Shown: one piece after another, positions 17,369 through 25,856 of the stretch
Position numbering within the stretch: the first letter of the stretch is position 1
Layout of the letters: each line of letters opens with the position of its first letter
Assembly (NCBI GenBank): GCA_045590955.1
Contig: JAZNSB010000020.1
Span: forward strand, 1-64,000
DNA: 64,000 nt
Direction: 5' to 3'
Source of the DNA: JAZNSB01 sp045590955
GTDB taxonomy: Bacteria; Pseudomonadota; Alphaproteobacteria; RF32; CAG-239
Program-made: the position numbers and the translations under genes
Notes under the pieces: generated by a model
Told to the model about the DNA's origin: nothing
The model's input: the letters and a program-made list of their open reading frames with translations, nothing else
The model's database searches: none

Positions 17369-17401
17369 AAAAAAGGCTGCAAAAAATTGCAGCCTTTTTT
17401 G
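17369..17401 (+). terminator. Terminator of rplM-rpsI
   Basis: Twelve-bp stem AAAAGGCTGCAA with TTGCAGCCTTTT around a 4-base loop, followed by T. The A tract on the other side could also serve the convergent lipoprotein gene. Confidence 0.9.
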
Positions 17402-17409
17402 TTTTAAGT

Positions 17410-17841
17410 TTAATCGGCTCGGACAATCGGAACTTTTTGCACCTTTTTTCCGCTGAAAGCCGATATTAAGATGCTGAGGAGTAGAAAACACATTACAAAA
17501 ACGTAGGCAGTGTTATTATCTGTAAAATATTTTTCCAGATATTGCTCATCCAAATCGCCGACAATAAAATAGACTTTATTTTCTCCACGAAGTGTAAAAG
17601 CAGTCACAGGTACTTTCTCTGCCGGTGACATAGAGTTTCTTCCACGACTGCCATTTGAATTTGTATAAATTCTTTCGGAAACATACCTGATTCCATCTAT
17701 TTCAACAAAATAAATTCCATTATCTTGCTGAACAATTCCATAACCGATACGCTTTGCCTCAGCCGGACTTTCAAACAAACTACAACTTGTAAGGCTCAAG
17801 CACATACAAATTGATAACAAAACAATAATTAATTTTTTCAT
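17410..17841 (-). CDS. Small lipoprotein with C-terminal membrane helix (paralogue of 18398)
   Basis: A 143-residue protein with a lipoprotein signal peptide and lipobox LTSC near residue 20, so it is probably lipid-modified. After a short soluble domain (about residues 25-105, with GYGIVQ, YFVEIDGIRYV and FIVGD) there is a second hydrophobic helix (about 112-130) and a basic tail. The same layout and motifs recur in the gene at 18398-18826, so these are diverged paralogues. The start is placed at the signal-peptide Met; the 15 upstream in-frame codons run into the promoter. No known family. Confidence 0.75.
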   Translation of the reverse strand: MKKLIIVLLSICMCLSLTSCSLFESPAEAKRIGYGIVQQDNGIYFVEIDGIRYVSERIYTNSNGSRGRNSMSPAEKVPVTAFTLRGENKVYFIVGDLDEQYLEKYFTDNNTAYVFVMCFLLLSILISAFSGKKVQKVPIVRAD

Positions 17842-17884
17842 AAGCACAAAAATTTTTATTACACAACAATAAGAAACTGACCAC

Positions 17885-17913
17885 ACTATACATTATACGT
17901 TGTAAAAAAGCAA
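17885..17913 (-). promoter_or_regulatory. Predicted promoter of the 17410 lipoprotein
   Basis: On the minus strand, TTGCTT (17913-17908), a 17-base spacer and TATAGT (17890-17885), about 44 bases before the start. Confidence 0.55.
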
Positions 17914-17937
17914 GCGATTAAATGAAATAGACAAAAA

Positions 17938-17960
17938 TGCTTGATTTTTCAAATCAAGCA
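17938..17960. other. Perfect 10-bp inverted repeat
   Basis: TGCTTGATTT, a 3-base spacer, AAATCAAGCA. It is followed by a T tract only on the minus strand, where no gene ends. It lies upstream of both the 17410 lipoprotein promoter and the 18015 gene and could be a stray terminator, a leader hairpin or an operator. Confidence 0.5.
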
Positions 17961-18014
17961 ATATAACATACAAAACACTTACAAACAATTATGTGAAACT
18001 AAAACATTACCATT

Positions 18015-18320
18015 ATGGCAAGAAAGACTATTGTTGGAACGGTTGCAAGCCAACCCGTTGTTATTACTCTGCACTGCAATACAACAGCTGTTTTATTGTC
18101 AGTTAAGACAGAGAAAGGTTATAAAAAGTGTATGACGTCAATAACATCCGGTTCACCGGAGGTGCTTACCAAAATGAGCATTATAGACTCAATGTTTTCC
18201 AATATTGCGTTGTCAGCCATTGGCGACAAGGTTGAGCTTGAGGTCAGAGACAGCTCTTCGGAAACGCTCGGTGCTCGTATTTTTAGCTTTAAAAACCACA
18301 CACAAGGTTTTGGCTTGTAA
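18015..18320 (+). CDS. Small unknown protein between the lipoprotein paralogues
   Basis: Encodes 101 residues, soluble, without recognisable family; Thr/Ser/Val-rich N-terminal half that looks like beta strands (TIVGTVASQPVVITLHC). There is no SD before the ATG (leader AAACATTACCATT). It sits between two minus-strand paralogous lipoprotein genes and shares a bidirectional terminator with the right-hand one. That it is coding is likely but rests on length and context only. Confidence 0.6.
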   Translation: MARKTIVGTVASQPVVITLHCNTTAVLLSVKTEKGYKKCMTSITSGSPEVLTKMSIIDSMFSNIALSAIGDKVELEVRDSSSETLGARIFSFKNHTQGFGL

Positions 18321-18332
18321 ATCATGTAAAAC

Positions 18333-18369
18333 AAAAACCCTCATAACTTTAGTGTTACGAGGGTTTTTT
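18333..18369. terminator. Bidirectional terminator
   Basis: Stem AAAAACCCTC with GAGGGTTTTT, extended by TAAC/GTTA after a mismatch. It sits between the convergent genes 18015 (+) and 18398 (-). Confidence 0.85.
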
Positions 18370-18397
18370 GTTATGTACTATGTACAAAAGTTTCTGT

Positions 18398-18826
18398 TTA
18401 GTTCGTATCTGGATGAACTTTTTTTGGGTGTTTGGAAGGAATGACCGTCATAACGGAAACAAGTCCGAATATAAGCAGTAAAATAACGGGAAAATAGTAG
18501 TTTCTTTGTGCAAAAAAAATTTCCAAAAACTCTTTACTCATATCACCAACCATAAACTCTATTTGATCATTTTGGTTAATTGTAAATACCGTAAGAGTCA
18601 TACCTTCTTTAATAGAAGTTGTTTGATAGCTTCCCCAATCAGTTAATGTTCCGCTATATGCATAATTTGGCATATATTTGGTGCCATCAACTTCCACAAA
18701 ACAAGTGTTATCTTTGCATTGTATTATTCCTGTGCCTATATATTTTATTTTTGCAGGCTTTTCCGCGCACCCTGTAAGACCAATGGAAATACAGAACAAC
18801 AACATAAAAATAAAAAACTTTTTCAT
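18398..18826 (-). CDS. Small lipoprotein with C-terminal membrane helix (paralogue of 17410)
   Basis: A 142-residue protein with the same plan as the one at 17410: signal peptide with lipobox LTGC, a short domain containing GTGIIQ, CFVEVDGTKYM and FMVGD, then a C-terminal hydrophobic helix and a Lys/His-rich tail. Two extra Cys (in CKDNTC) are absent from the other copy. Start chosen at the signal-peptide Met. Own promoter at 18864-18892. No family recognised. Confidence 0.75.
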   Translation of the reverse strand: MKKFFIFMLLFCISIGLTGCAEKPAKIKYIGTGIIQCKDNTCFVEVDGTKYMPNYAYSGTLTDWGSYQTTSIKEGMTLTVFTINQNDQIEFMVGDMSKEFLEIFFAQRNYYFPVILLLIFGLVSVMTVIPSKHPKKVHPDTN

Positions 18827-18863
18827 TTTAAAATAGTTGTAATAATTAGACAAATTTTTTCGT

Positions 18864-18892
18864 ATTATATGAGTGCTTATTTTAAAAAACAA
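18864..18892 (-). promoter_or_regulatory. Predicted promoter of the 18398 lipoprotein
   Basis: On the minus strand, TTGTTT (18892-18887), 17 bases, and a perfect TATAAT (18869-18864). Confidence 0.6.
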
Positions 18893-18896
18893 GTTT

Positions 18897-18931
18897 AAAA
18901 ACCCCACAACAAACATATTGTGGGGTTTTTT
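18897..18931. terminator. Terminator of the 18950 gene
   Basis: Stem ACCCCACAA with TTGTGGGGT around an 8-base loop, with A and T tracts on both sides. Confidence 0.85.
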
Positions 18932-18949
18932 GTTAGTGTAGTGTTCCGG

Positions 18950-19291
18950 TTAATCTTCCAGCTCCAAATCAGCATTATATGCTCTAAGAGCTTTTTCCAT
19001 TTTCACCATCAATTTGAATATCTCTTCAAACTCCAGAGGATACTCCGGATATGGATTTTTTTTCAAAAAAGCCGACATCTTGAACCAAAGGTTTTTTGCC
19101 AATGGTTTAACTTCGCCGCCAACTTTCTCTGCCAGTTCATATACAGGCATTTCTACCGGATTAAAAAATTGAGAGTTGGCCCAACTAATCTCTTCATAAA
19201 GATGTTTTGCCGTCTCCACCAGTTGTTTTTCCTGCTCTTTTAGAGCTTTCTGATGCATCTTTCGCATCTTTTCTTCTACGGTTTCTGCCAT
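18950..19291 (-). CDS. Small unknown helical protein
   Basis: Encodes 113 residues, mostly charged and likely alpha-helical (the first 40 residues are a Lys/Glu/Gln-rich coil), acidic at the C terminus (LELED). No SD precedes the start; the leader is almost pure A/T. It ends at a good terminator and is divergent from the 19435 gene. No family recognised. Confidence 0.65.
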   Translation of the reverse strand: MAETVEEKMRKMHQKALKEQEKQLVETAKHLYEEISWANSQFFNPVEMPVYELAEKVGGEVKPLAKNLWFKMSAFLKKNPYPEYPLEFEEIFKLMVKMEKALRAYNADLELED

Positions 19292-19387
19292 ACATAAAAA
19301 TTTTTTTATTTATAAAAATCGTATTATAAAAATATATTAATACAATTTTTTTAAATTACAAGAAAATAAGTTGATTTCTTAAAAATT

Positions 19388-19417
19388 TTGTCTATTATTT
19401 AATGCAAAGAGTATAAT
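19388..19417 (+). promoter_or_regulatory. Predicted promoter of the 19435 gene
   Basis: TTGTCT (19388-19393), an 18-base spacer and a perfect TATAAT (19412-19417). Transcription would start about 10 bases before the ATG, leaving almost no leader and no SD. Confidence 0.55.
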
Positions 19418-19434
19418 TTTAAATCTATAAGTCT

Positions 19435-20052
19435 ATGAGTGTTATATTAGTAAACCAAAGATCAGAAGAATTTATGCGAGGATGCTCAAAAATTACTTCT
19501 GGCATTATAGAAGAAAAAGTCGGTAGCGTGTATCGTCATTATGTTCTGCGAATTATGAAAATTAGACAGGAATATCGTTTGACCGTATCAAGAGAAACCC
19601 CCCAAATCTTAAAATATGACGGACAGCTTGTTTGGGTGGACTTAAGTACAGCAGATTCCACAGCAGACATATACCATCTGTTTGACCCGCACGTAAGCCA
19701 CGTTTACAAATTTATGGTAGAATTTTCCAAACCTCGTTTTGGAAAGGTTTATCGCTTTTTTGTTCAAGATTTTGAAGAACAAGAAAGGACTATCAGAATC
19801 AATTGTCTTTATCACACCTATATCCAAAAGGCACAGCTGTTTCGTGATTTTAGGGTTTATGGGAACAAAATGGTTGCAGTTCAAGATGTTGTAAAGCATG
19901 TGGGGGTTTGGCGAAACGAAGTACCTTCTTTAAAAGAAGAAACTCAAGAGTTTATCTATCCTCCTCTTGAATTTTTAGACCACGATTTTGAATTTAAGGA
20001 AATTATAGTTCCTGAATGCTTTTTCAAAAAGGGTAGAAAAGAGGATGTTTAA
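19435..20052 (+). CDS. Protein of unknown function, nearly leaderless
   Basis: A 205-residue soluble protein I do not recognise, rich in aromatic residues (YHLFDPHVSHVYKF, FGKVYRFFVQDF), without signal peptide or membrane helices. Because the predicted -10 lies only 17 bases before the ATG, the mRNA would have a very short, SD-less leader. It is a single-gene unit between a divergent small gene and a strong terminator. Confidence 0.7.
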   Translation: MSVILVNQRSEEFMRGCSKITSGIIEEKVGSVYRHYVLRIMKIRQEYRLTVSRETPQILKYDGQLVWVDLSTADSTADIYHLFDPHVSHVYKFMVEFSKPRFGKVYRFFVQDFEEQERTIRINCLYHTYIQKAQLFRDFRVYGNKMVAVQDVVKHVGVWRNEVPSLKEETQEFIYPPLEFLDHDFEFKEIIVPECFFKKGRKEDV

Positions 20053-20055
20053 TTT

Positions 20056-20090
20056 AAAAACAGCTTACCATCAAAGGTAAGCTGTTTTTT
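20056..20090 (+). terminator. Terminator of the 19435 gene
   Basis: Fourteen-bp stem (20056-20069 with 20076-20089) around ATCAAA, ending in six T. Confidence 0.92.
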
Positions 20091-20169
20091 GTTTAGATTT
20101 ATTGTTAAATGTTGCAATGTTTGAACAATTATAATAATATAAACTCATCAATATGCAAAAAGGTGGAAT

Positions 20170-20952
20170 ATGAAACTGAAAATATCCTTATATATGGTCA
20201 CATTTAATGAAGAAAAACGACTGGAACGCACACTTAAAGCAGTTTGCGATTTGGTTGATGAGATTATAATTGTAGATAGCGGTTCAAAAGATAAAACCAG
20301 AGACATTGCCATCAAATACGGAGCAAAATTTATATATCATGAATGGGTTAGTTATTGTGATCAAAAATCTTTTGCAGAACAACAATGCAAAAATGATTGG
20401 GTTATGATGCTTGATGCAGATGAAGTTATATCACCACAGCTTTTCAAAGAAATTAAGGCACTTCCTTCAAAGCCTGAATATATGGCATATAACTTTACTC
20501 TTTCTAATATGTTTTTTGACGACATTAAACCGGCACCTCTTGCTGTCAGCATCAAAGCCGTAAGACTTTATAACAAAAATTTTGCTCATATGCCTCCTAA
20601 TTTGTGGAATAAAGACAGGGTAAAAGTAAATGAAGGTTATAAAATAGGTAAATTTAAGGGAGTTGTATATCATTACGGAATTTTAGATATTACTCAGGCA
20701 ACTTCAAAATACAATCTTCATTCCACCGAACTTCAAAAAACATTAAAAGCAGAGAACAGATCTTTTTCAACTTTTAGGTTGTTTTGCGAATTTCCTTTCC
20801 AATTTTTGCGCTATTATTTTGGTCAAAGATATTTTTTGAGCGGGTCAAAAGGTTTTGTTCAAGCCATTGTTTTGGCACATTTCCGCTTTTTAAAAATTGC
20901 CAAGTGGTTTGAAGCACAAAGAATGGAAAAATTTCTTAAAGGGCAAAAATGA
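20170..20952 (+). CDS. Glycosyltransferase family 2 (WaaE/KdtX-like)
   Basis: A 260-residue GT-A fold transferase likely acting at the cytoplasmic face of the membrane on LPS core or a similar glycan. The N terminus has the family pattern (MVTFNEEKRLERTL, IIIVDSGSKDKT) and the metal-binding DxD is in MLDADEV near residue 87. The C-terminal region (about 205-250) is amphipathic with aromatic clusters. The length and layout resemble the LPS core beta-1,4-glucosyltransferase WaaE group, but the sugar and acceptor cannot be read from sequence. Its stop overlaps the next start by 4 bases (ATGA). Confidence 0.85.
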   Translation: MKLKISLYMVTFNEEKRLERTLKAVCDLVDEIIIVDSGSKDKTRDIAIKYGAKFIYHEWVSYCDQKSFAEQQCKNDWVMMLDADEVISPQLFKEIKALPSKPEYMAYNFTLSNMFFDDIKPAPLAVSIKAVRLYNKNFAHMPPNLWNKDRVKVNEGYKIGKFKGVVYHYGILDITQATSKYNLHSTELQKTLKAENRSFSTFRLFCEFPFQFLRYYFGQRYFLSGSKGFVQAIVLAHFRFLKIAKWFEAQRMEKFLKGQK

Positions 20953-22562
20953 AAATTGTAGTAACAGATACAACTAACTCGGTCGGTTATGCTTTGTTGC
21001 AAGACACTTGGTCTTTGAAAAAAGGCAAAATTATTACGCACGAAGACGTTGTGCTGTTAAAACAATTGGGAATAAACAAAATATGCGTAGCACAAAAAGA
21101 AGATAATGATCTTACCGCTCAAAATGCTCTAACCATGCTTGCCGCCCAAGTATGCGGAGATAATTTGGCATATAGTGTTAATAATGATGAAGTCAAAATT
21201 ATTGCAAGCACAGACGGAATTTTAATGTGTGAAAGTCAGCGTTTGCAAAAGTTTAATGCTTTAAATGAAAATGTCATCATAAATACGGTTAATGTATATG
21301 ATTATGTAAAAAAAGGAGAAGTGGTTGCTAAGCTAAAACTCTTAACACCATTTTTGCCAGAAGACAAACTAAACCAAATTATTACCAATTTATCGGGCAA
21401 TGTGTCACTTCTTACTGTCAGTAGCATTGCAAAAAAACGCCTTGGAGTTGTTTTGATTAAAGAAAGCAATGATGATTTTGAGGCTGATAATTTATCGCAA
21501 AACTTAAATAAGCTCAAAATAAACATGGAAGACTTTGCTTTTGATTATTCAGATATATATGAAGCAAAGTATAACTCAGATTCTATCTCTGATACATTAT
21601 GGCAAGCACTTTGGAACAATGATTTGGTTTTTGTTTTTTCTCCCAAAGCCTGCATAAAACAAGATGTTTTGCCCACAGCTTTAAGCCGTGTTGCAGATGA
21701 TATAGTTTGCTTTGGGGTGCCTGATTTGCAAGCTCATGATTTGTTTATTGCTACGCAAAAAAACGCAAAAATTATTTGTGTTCCTTCAAATTATAATCAG
21801 GTGTTTTCTTCTCAAATAGACAATCTGATTAAAACTGCGATTTTAAAAGAAAAACTTTATCCGTCAGATTTTGCATATTACAGATCTCCGGCATTAATTC
21901 ATGATGAATATCTAAACAGCCAAGAATCAGAAAATATTATCGGATATGAACAATTTGCCTCTAAGCGCAAACAATCAAAAGTTTCTGTTGTTGTTTTGGC
22001 AGCAGGCAGTTCTTCCAGGGCAGGTCAAAATAAACTAATGCTTGATTTAGACGGTGAACCTCTGTTCTTAAAATCTGTAAAAGCAGCAGTAAAATCTTTG
22101 GCAAGTCCGGTTTTTGTTATTACCGGTGACAATCATGAAGAAATGATGGAATATCTTGCAGAATATGATGTTGTTGTTTTGCATAATCACAACAATCAAG
22201 AAGGAATAAAAAGTTCTATTACATTAGGCTTAAATTCTGTTCCGTCTGTTATGAAAGGTGCCATCTTGCTTCCTGCAGATATGCCAAACATTACAGAAAA
22301 AGAAATTGATAAGCTTATTAAAAATTTTGATGAAAGCAAAGAAAAACAGGTGGTTCTGTTTTCAATGCAGGGCAATGATTATAACCCTGTTTTATGGAGC
22401 AAAAGCTTATATTCTCAGGCAGAACTTGTGCCGGAAAATTCAGGCTTAAGAACAGTTTTAATGCAACATAGAGATTATATAGATAGAATAAACATCAGAA
22501 AAAGCAGTACACTGCTGGATGTAAACTATAAGTCAGATATAGATAAACTATATAAAGATTAA
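20949..22562 (+). CDS. Molybdopterin-binding / MobA-like nucleotidyltransferase fusion
   Basis: A 537-residue two-part protein. Residues 1 to about 330 resemble the MoeA/MoCF-type molybdopterin-binding module; from about 345 there is a MobA/MocA-type NTP-transferase domain with the nucleotide loop LAAGSSSRAGQNKLML and a DMPN segment near residue 440. Proteins of this architecture are widespread in alphaproteobacteria and are thought to attach a nucleotide to molybdopterin. Translationally coupled to the glycosyltransferase (ATGA). No molybdoenzyme is in the window, so the physiological role is inferred. The stop overlaps hdaA's stop tail to tail. Confidence 0.8.
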   Translation: MKIVVTDTTNSVGYALLQDTWSLKKGKIITHEDVVLLKQLGINKICVAQKEDNDLTAQNALTMLAAQVCGDNLAYSVNNDEVKIIASTDGILMCESQRLQKFNALNENVIINTVNVYDYVKKGEVVAKLKLLTPFLPEDKLNQIITNLSGNVSLLTVSSIAKKRLGVVLIKESNDDFEADNLSQNLNKLKINMEDFAFDYSDIYEAKYNSDSISDTLWQALWNNDLVFVFSPKACIKQDVLPTALSRVADDIVCFGVPDLQAHDLFIATQKNAKIICVPSNYNQVFSSQIDNLIKTAILKEKLYPSDFAYYRSPALIHDEYLNSQESENIIGYEQFASKRKQSKVSVVVLAAGSSSRAGQNKLMLDLDGEPLFLKSVKAAVKSLASPVFVITGDNHEEMMEYLAEYDVVVLHNHNNQEGIKSSITLGLNSVPSVMKGAILLPADMPNITEKEIDKLIKNFDESKEKQVVLFSMQGNDYNPVLWSKSLYSQAELVPENSGLRTVLMQHRDYIDRINIRKSSTLLDVNYKSDIDKLYKD

Positions 22563-23281
22563 AACAAATCAATTTGAGAATTATCAGCCAATACTTTCAT
22601 TGCTTCTTTGATTATGTTAATGGTAACAGATCTTTTTTTTGCCAAAGAAATTTTATCGGCTTCATTAACCAAATCTTTTGCATAAGCAAAACTTCTTTGA
22701 GCATTGGTTGCAATATAGTTTAGCACTTCCGGCGCAATATCAATTTGCCTGTCGGCAAAAAGTTTTAAGATTAAGGCATTAAATAACTGCTGATTCGGTG
22801 CTTTAATTTCTACGGTAGGCACAATGTTAAGTCTTGATTGCAAATCAGGCAAAGAAAAATTCATTCTTGCCGGAGCATTTCTGGCAGTAAACAGAATAAA
22901 ACCACCTTCATCACGATATTTATTATACAAATGGAACATTGCTTCCTGATTAATATCCGGATTTAAGTCTTCAATTACAATCACATTACTTTGTTCAAAA
23001 AGTTTTTCTTCACTAAGTTGCTTAATATCGTTTGCATTGATAATCGGAATTTTTTTTGGAGTTTTAAGTGTTTGAGAAACATGTTGAGCAAATACGTTTG
23101 CAATATGAGACTTTCCGGCACCTTCTTGTCCGTAAATAAGTGTTGCAAAATAGCTCCAATCCGGCCATAGCTCAACCATTCGCATAGCGTCAACATTGCA
23201 CTCTGTTACCATAAAATCTTCTTTATTCAAACACTGTCTGTGTTCAAACAAGAAAGGTAATTGTTCCGGTTTATTTTCCAT
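22559..23281 (-). CDS. hdaA: DnaA-related regulatory protein HdaA
   Basis: AAA+ protein that, with the DNA polymerase clamp, stimulates ATP hydrolysis by DnaA and so limits replication initiation. The 240-residue protein has an N-terminal clamp-binding-like peptide (QLPFLF, residues 7-12), Walker A GQEGAGKSH near residue 51, a Walker B stretch (VIVIEDL) and sensor/lid motifs of the DnaA family, but lacks the DnaA DNA-binding domain. The start overlaps the cckA stop by 11 bases, indicating co-translation with that kinase. Confidence 0.88.
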   Translation of the reverse strand: MENKPEQLPFLFEHRQCLNKEDFMVTECNVDAMRMVELWPDWSYFATLIYGQEGAGKSHIANVFAQHVSQTLKTPKKIPIINANDIKQLSEEKLFEQSNVIVIEDLNPDINQEAMFHLYNKYRDEGGFILFTARNAPARMNFSLPDLQSRLNIVPTVEIKAPNQQLFNALILKLFADRQIDIAPEVLNYIATNAQRSFAYAKDLVNEADKISLAKKRSVTINIIKEAMKVLADNSQIDLF

Positions 23282-25856
23282 TCATAACTTCCAAAATTTT
23301 TTGGTTTAACACTGCCAAACTAAAGGGTTTTGCTATAAATTCAAAATCGTCATCATCAGACAATTCACTTCTTGCAATTTCTTCAGAATAACCGGATGCT
23401 AATATAATTTTTATATTTGGCAACATTTCTTTTACATTTTTTGCCAAATCTGCCCCGTTCATTCCCGGCATAATCATATCTGTTATAAGTAAATCAAAGT
23501 CTTTATTTGTTTCCAACACTTCTAAAGCTGTTTCAGCACAATTGCAAGCTGTTACATTATATCCTTTTTTGGTTAAAGAGCGTGTAGATACGGCTCTTAC
23601 TGCGTCTTCATCTTCCACAAACAAAATTTTTAAGTCTTTAGCTTTAGCTAACGGTTCATTATCAATTCCGGATAAATTAAGTCCTAAAATATACTTTTCG
23701 CTCATATTCATTGGAGCGCTAATTTTTTCTTCAACCTGAACAATCTGTTTTTCTTCTGCCAGTTGTTCTTTTTTATTTTCTTGTATGTTAATTGTTTCAT
23801 CAGCATCAAATCTTGGTAGATAGATAGAAAAAGTAGTTCCTTGTCCCAGCTGACTTTTTACTTTAATAAAGCCTTCTGTCTGTCTGACAATACCATATAC
23901 CATGGCCAAGCCCAAACCTGTTCCGGAACCTACCACATTTTGTTTTGTAGAAAAGAATGGGTCAAAAATGCGATCTATATTTTCCGGAGCAATTCCACAT
24001 CCGTTATCTGTTACATCTACAACAACAAATTTACCCGGCAAAATTTTATCTGCACCGTATTGATATGTTTCCATTAGTTCTTCCACTCTGGTAGAAATTT
24101 CAAGTTTTCCTTTGTTCTCCATGGCATCTTTTGCATTAATTGCCAGGTTCAAAATAACCTGATTAAACTGTACCGGATCAACTCTTACATATCCCAAATC
24201 TTTTTCATGATGAATGTTCAGATCTATTTTTTCACCTAAAATTCTTTTTATCATCTGAGCAAAGTCTGCAAAATTTTCAGTAATATCCATCAACTTTGGT
24301 TTTAACGGTTGTTTTCTTGAAAAAGCCAATAGGTGACGCACCAAACTTGCAGCTCTGTTTGCATTTTGCTTAATTTGCAATAAATCTGCAAAAGAAGGGT
24401 CCCCAATGCCATGACGTTGTAATAACAAATCGCAAAAACCTATCATTGCTGTAAGCAGGTTGTTAAAGTCATGTGCAATTCCACCGGCCATTTGTCCTAA
24501 TGCCTGCATTTTTTGAGCTTGAGCAAATTGTTGTTCCAAAGATTTTTGTTTTGTTTCATCCGTAATGTAAATATCTATTCCGCAAAAATCATTTTCTGTC
24601 GGAGCATGTTCTTTTTGGCACATATTCATTTGTACTGCCACAGATTTTTGATTAGCTAAAATACTTTCAAAGTATGCGGTTTTCTTGATATTGTTTTGAA
24701 ACAATTTAATTTCTGACATAATTTTTTCTGCACTGGCTTGTTCAAAAAATTCTGATACATTTTTATTTACATGGTTATCTGTTTGCAACAAATCTACAGC
24801 AGATTTATTTAACTCTGTAACAAATCCCTTTGTATCTGTTCTGATAATTGCAATTGGGGACTGCCAAAACAAAGAATATATTTTTTCTTTTGCGTTAAGC
24901 AGTTCTTCAGAAAATTTGATTTTTGCATCTGGCACAGAGATAATCACACCTCTTTTTTTCTTTTTATTATTATGAAAATATTCTTCAGCAATCACATAAG
25001 AAGAAAATACTTTTTCTTCAGCATTAACAAAAAAGCACTCTTGTTCAAATTTATCATCATCTGGCAAAAAAGAGTTATTGGCCAACAAACTTCTAATATC
25101 TTTATTGATTAATTTTTGCTTTTTTTCGCCAAATAGTTTACAGAATTGACTGTTTATATACTCAATTTTGAAATCAGAATTTGTTTTATATACGGCAATT
25201 GGCAGATGGTCTAAAAAGTTGTTTGTTTCTTCTCTTTCATCTTTAAATATTTTTTCCATATTTTTTTGTGATGTGATGTTTAATGCACTCCATAAAAAGT
25301 ATTGATGCTTTAATATGGGCTTTGATATAAACGGAATTTCAATTAGATCATTCTGAGTTAAAGCCAATGGTCTTAGTATAATTTCATACCATTCTCCGTT
25401 TTCAAATTCCATTACCACCTGTTCGCAAATCTTTGTTTTAATGGCAGTTTTAAGTCGGTGCAACGCAGATTGATTGTTTTGGTTTTGTTGCATATTTTTT
25501 TCTATAAAAGTAATTACTTTTTTATTTTCAAAAAAAGTTTCAGCTTTTTTATTTTGCAAAATCATCATTCCGGTGGCATTATCCACACGTTTTATTTTTC
25601 TGTCATTATTTAAAATTTCATTTGCAAATCCGCCATAATTAATGGCGTCTTCTGCTGCATATAAAACTTGAGCAATAAAGAACAAAGACAACATAACCGT
25701 TGCAGTTGCCAATGCAATTTCCAGCAAAAGATATTTCGGAAAGACAAGCATGATAAACATCAACAAAGTTGACAAAACAATAAAAAAAGCCAACCACCCA
25801 AGTTTTTGTTGTAAAAGTTTATCAGGTCTATTGTTGTTCTTTAAGCGATAAGACAT
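23271..25856 (-). CDS. cckA: Hybrid sensor histidine kinase CckA
   Basis: Master cell-cycle kinase/phosphatase that feeds phosphate through ChpT to CtrA in alphaproteobacteria. The 861-residue protein has two N-terminal membrane helices (about residues 18-65), PAS-type domains (about 215-430), a HisKA domain with the phospho-His in GGIAHDFNNLLT near residue 458, an HATPase domain (DNGCGIAPENIDRIFDPFF, GTGLGL) and a C-terminal receiver with Asp in DLLITDMIMPG near 793. The layout matches CckA. It overlaps flhB upstream by 29 bases and hdaA downstream by 11, so flagellar export, CckA and HdaA are one transcription unit. Confidence 0.88.
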   Translation of the reverse strand: MSYRLKNNNRPDKLLQQKLGWLAFFIVLSTLLMFIMLVFPKYLLLEIALATATVMLSLFFIAQVLYAAEDAINYGGFANEILNNDRKIKRVDNATGMMILQNKKAETFFENKKVITFIEKNMQQNQNNQSALHRLKTAIKTKICEQVVMEFENGEWYEIILRPLALTQNDLIEIPFISKPILKHQYFLWSALNITSQKNMEKIFKDEREETNNFLDHLPIAVYKTNSDFKIEYINSQFCKLFGEKKQKLINKDIRSLLANNSFLPDDDKFEQECFFVNAEEKVFSSYVIAEEYFHNNKKKKRGVIISVPDAKIKFSEELLNAKEKIYSLFWQSPIAIIRTDTKGFVTELNKSAVDLLQTDNHVNKNVSEFFEQASAEKIMSEIKLFQNNIKKTAYFESILANQKSVAVQMNMCQKEHAPTENDFCGIDIYITDETKQKSLEQQFAQAQKMQALGQMAGGIAHDFNNLLTAMIGFCDLLLQRHGIGDPSFADLLQIKQNANRAASLVRHLLAFSRKQPLKPKLMDITENFADFAQMIKRILGEKIDLNIHHEKDLGYVRVDPVQFNQVILNLAINAKDAMENKGKLEISTRVEELMETYQYGADKILPGKFVVVDVTDNGCGIAPENIDRIFDPFFSTKQNVVGSGTGLGLAMVYGIVRQTEGFIKVKSQLGQGTTFSIYLPRFDADETINIQENKKEQLAEEKQIVQVEEKISAPMNMSEKYILGLNLSGIDNEPLAKAKDLKILFVEDEDAVRAVSTRSLTKKGYNVTACNCAETALEVLETNKDFDLLITDMIMPGMNGADLAKNVKEMLPNIKIILASGYSEEIARSELSDDDDFEFIAKPFSLAVLNQKILEVMNGK

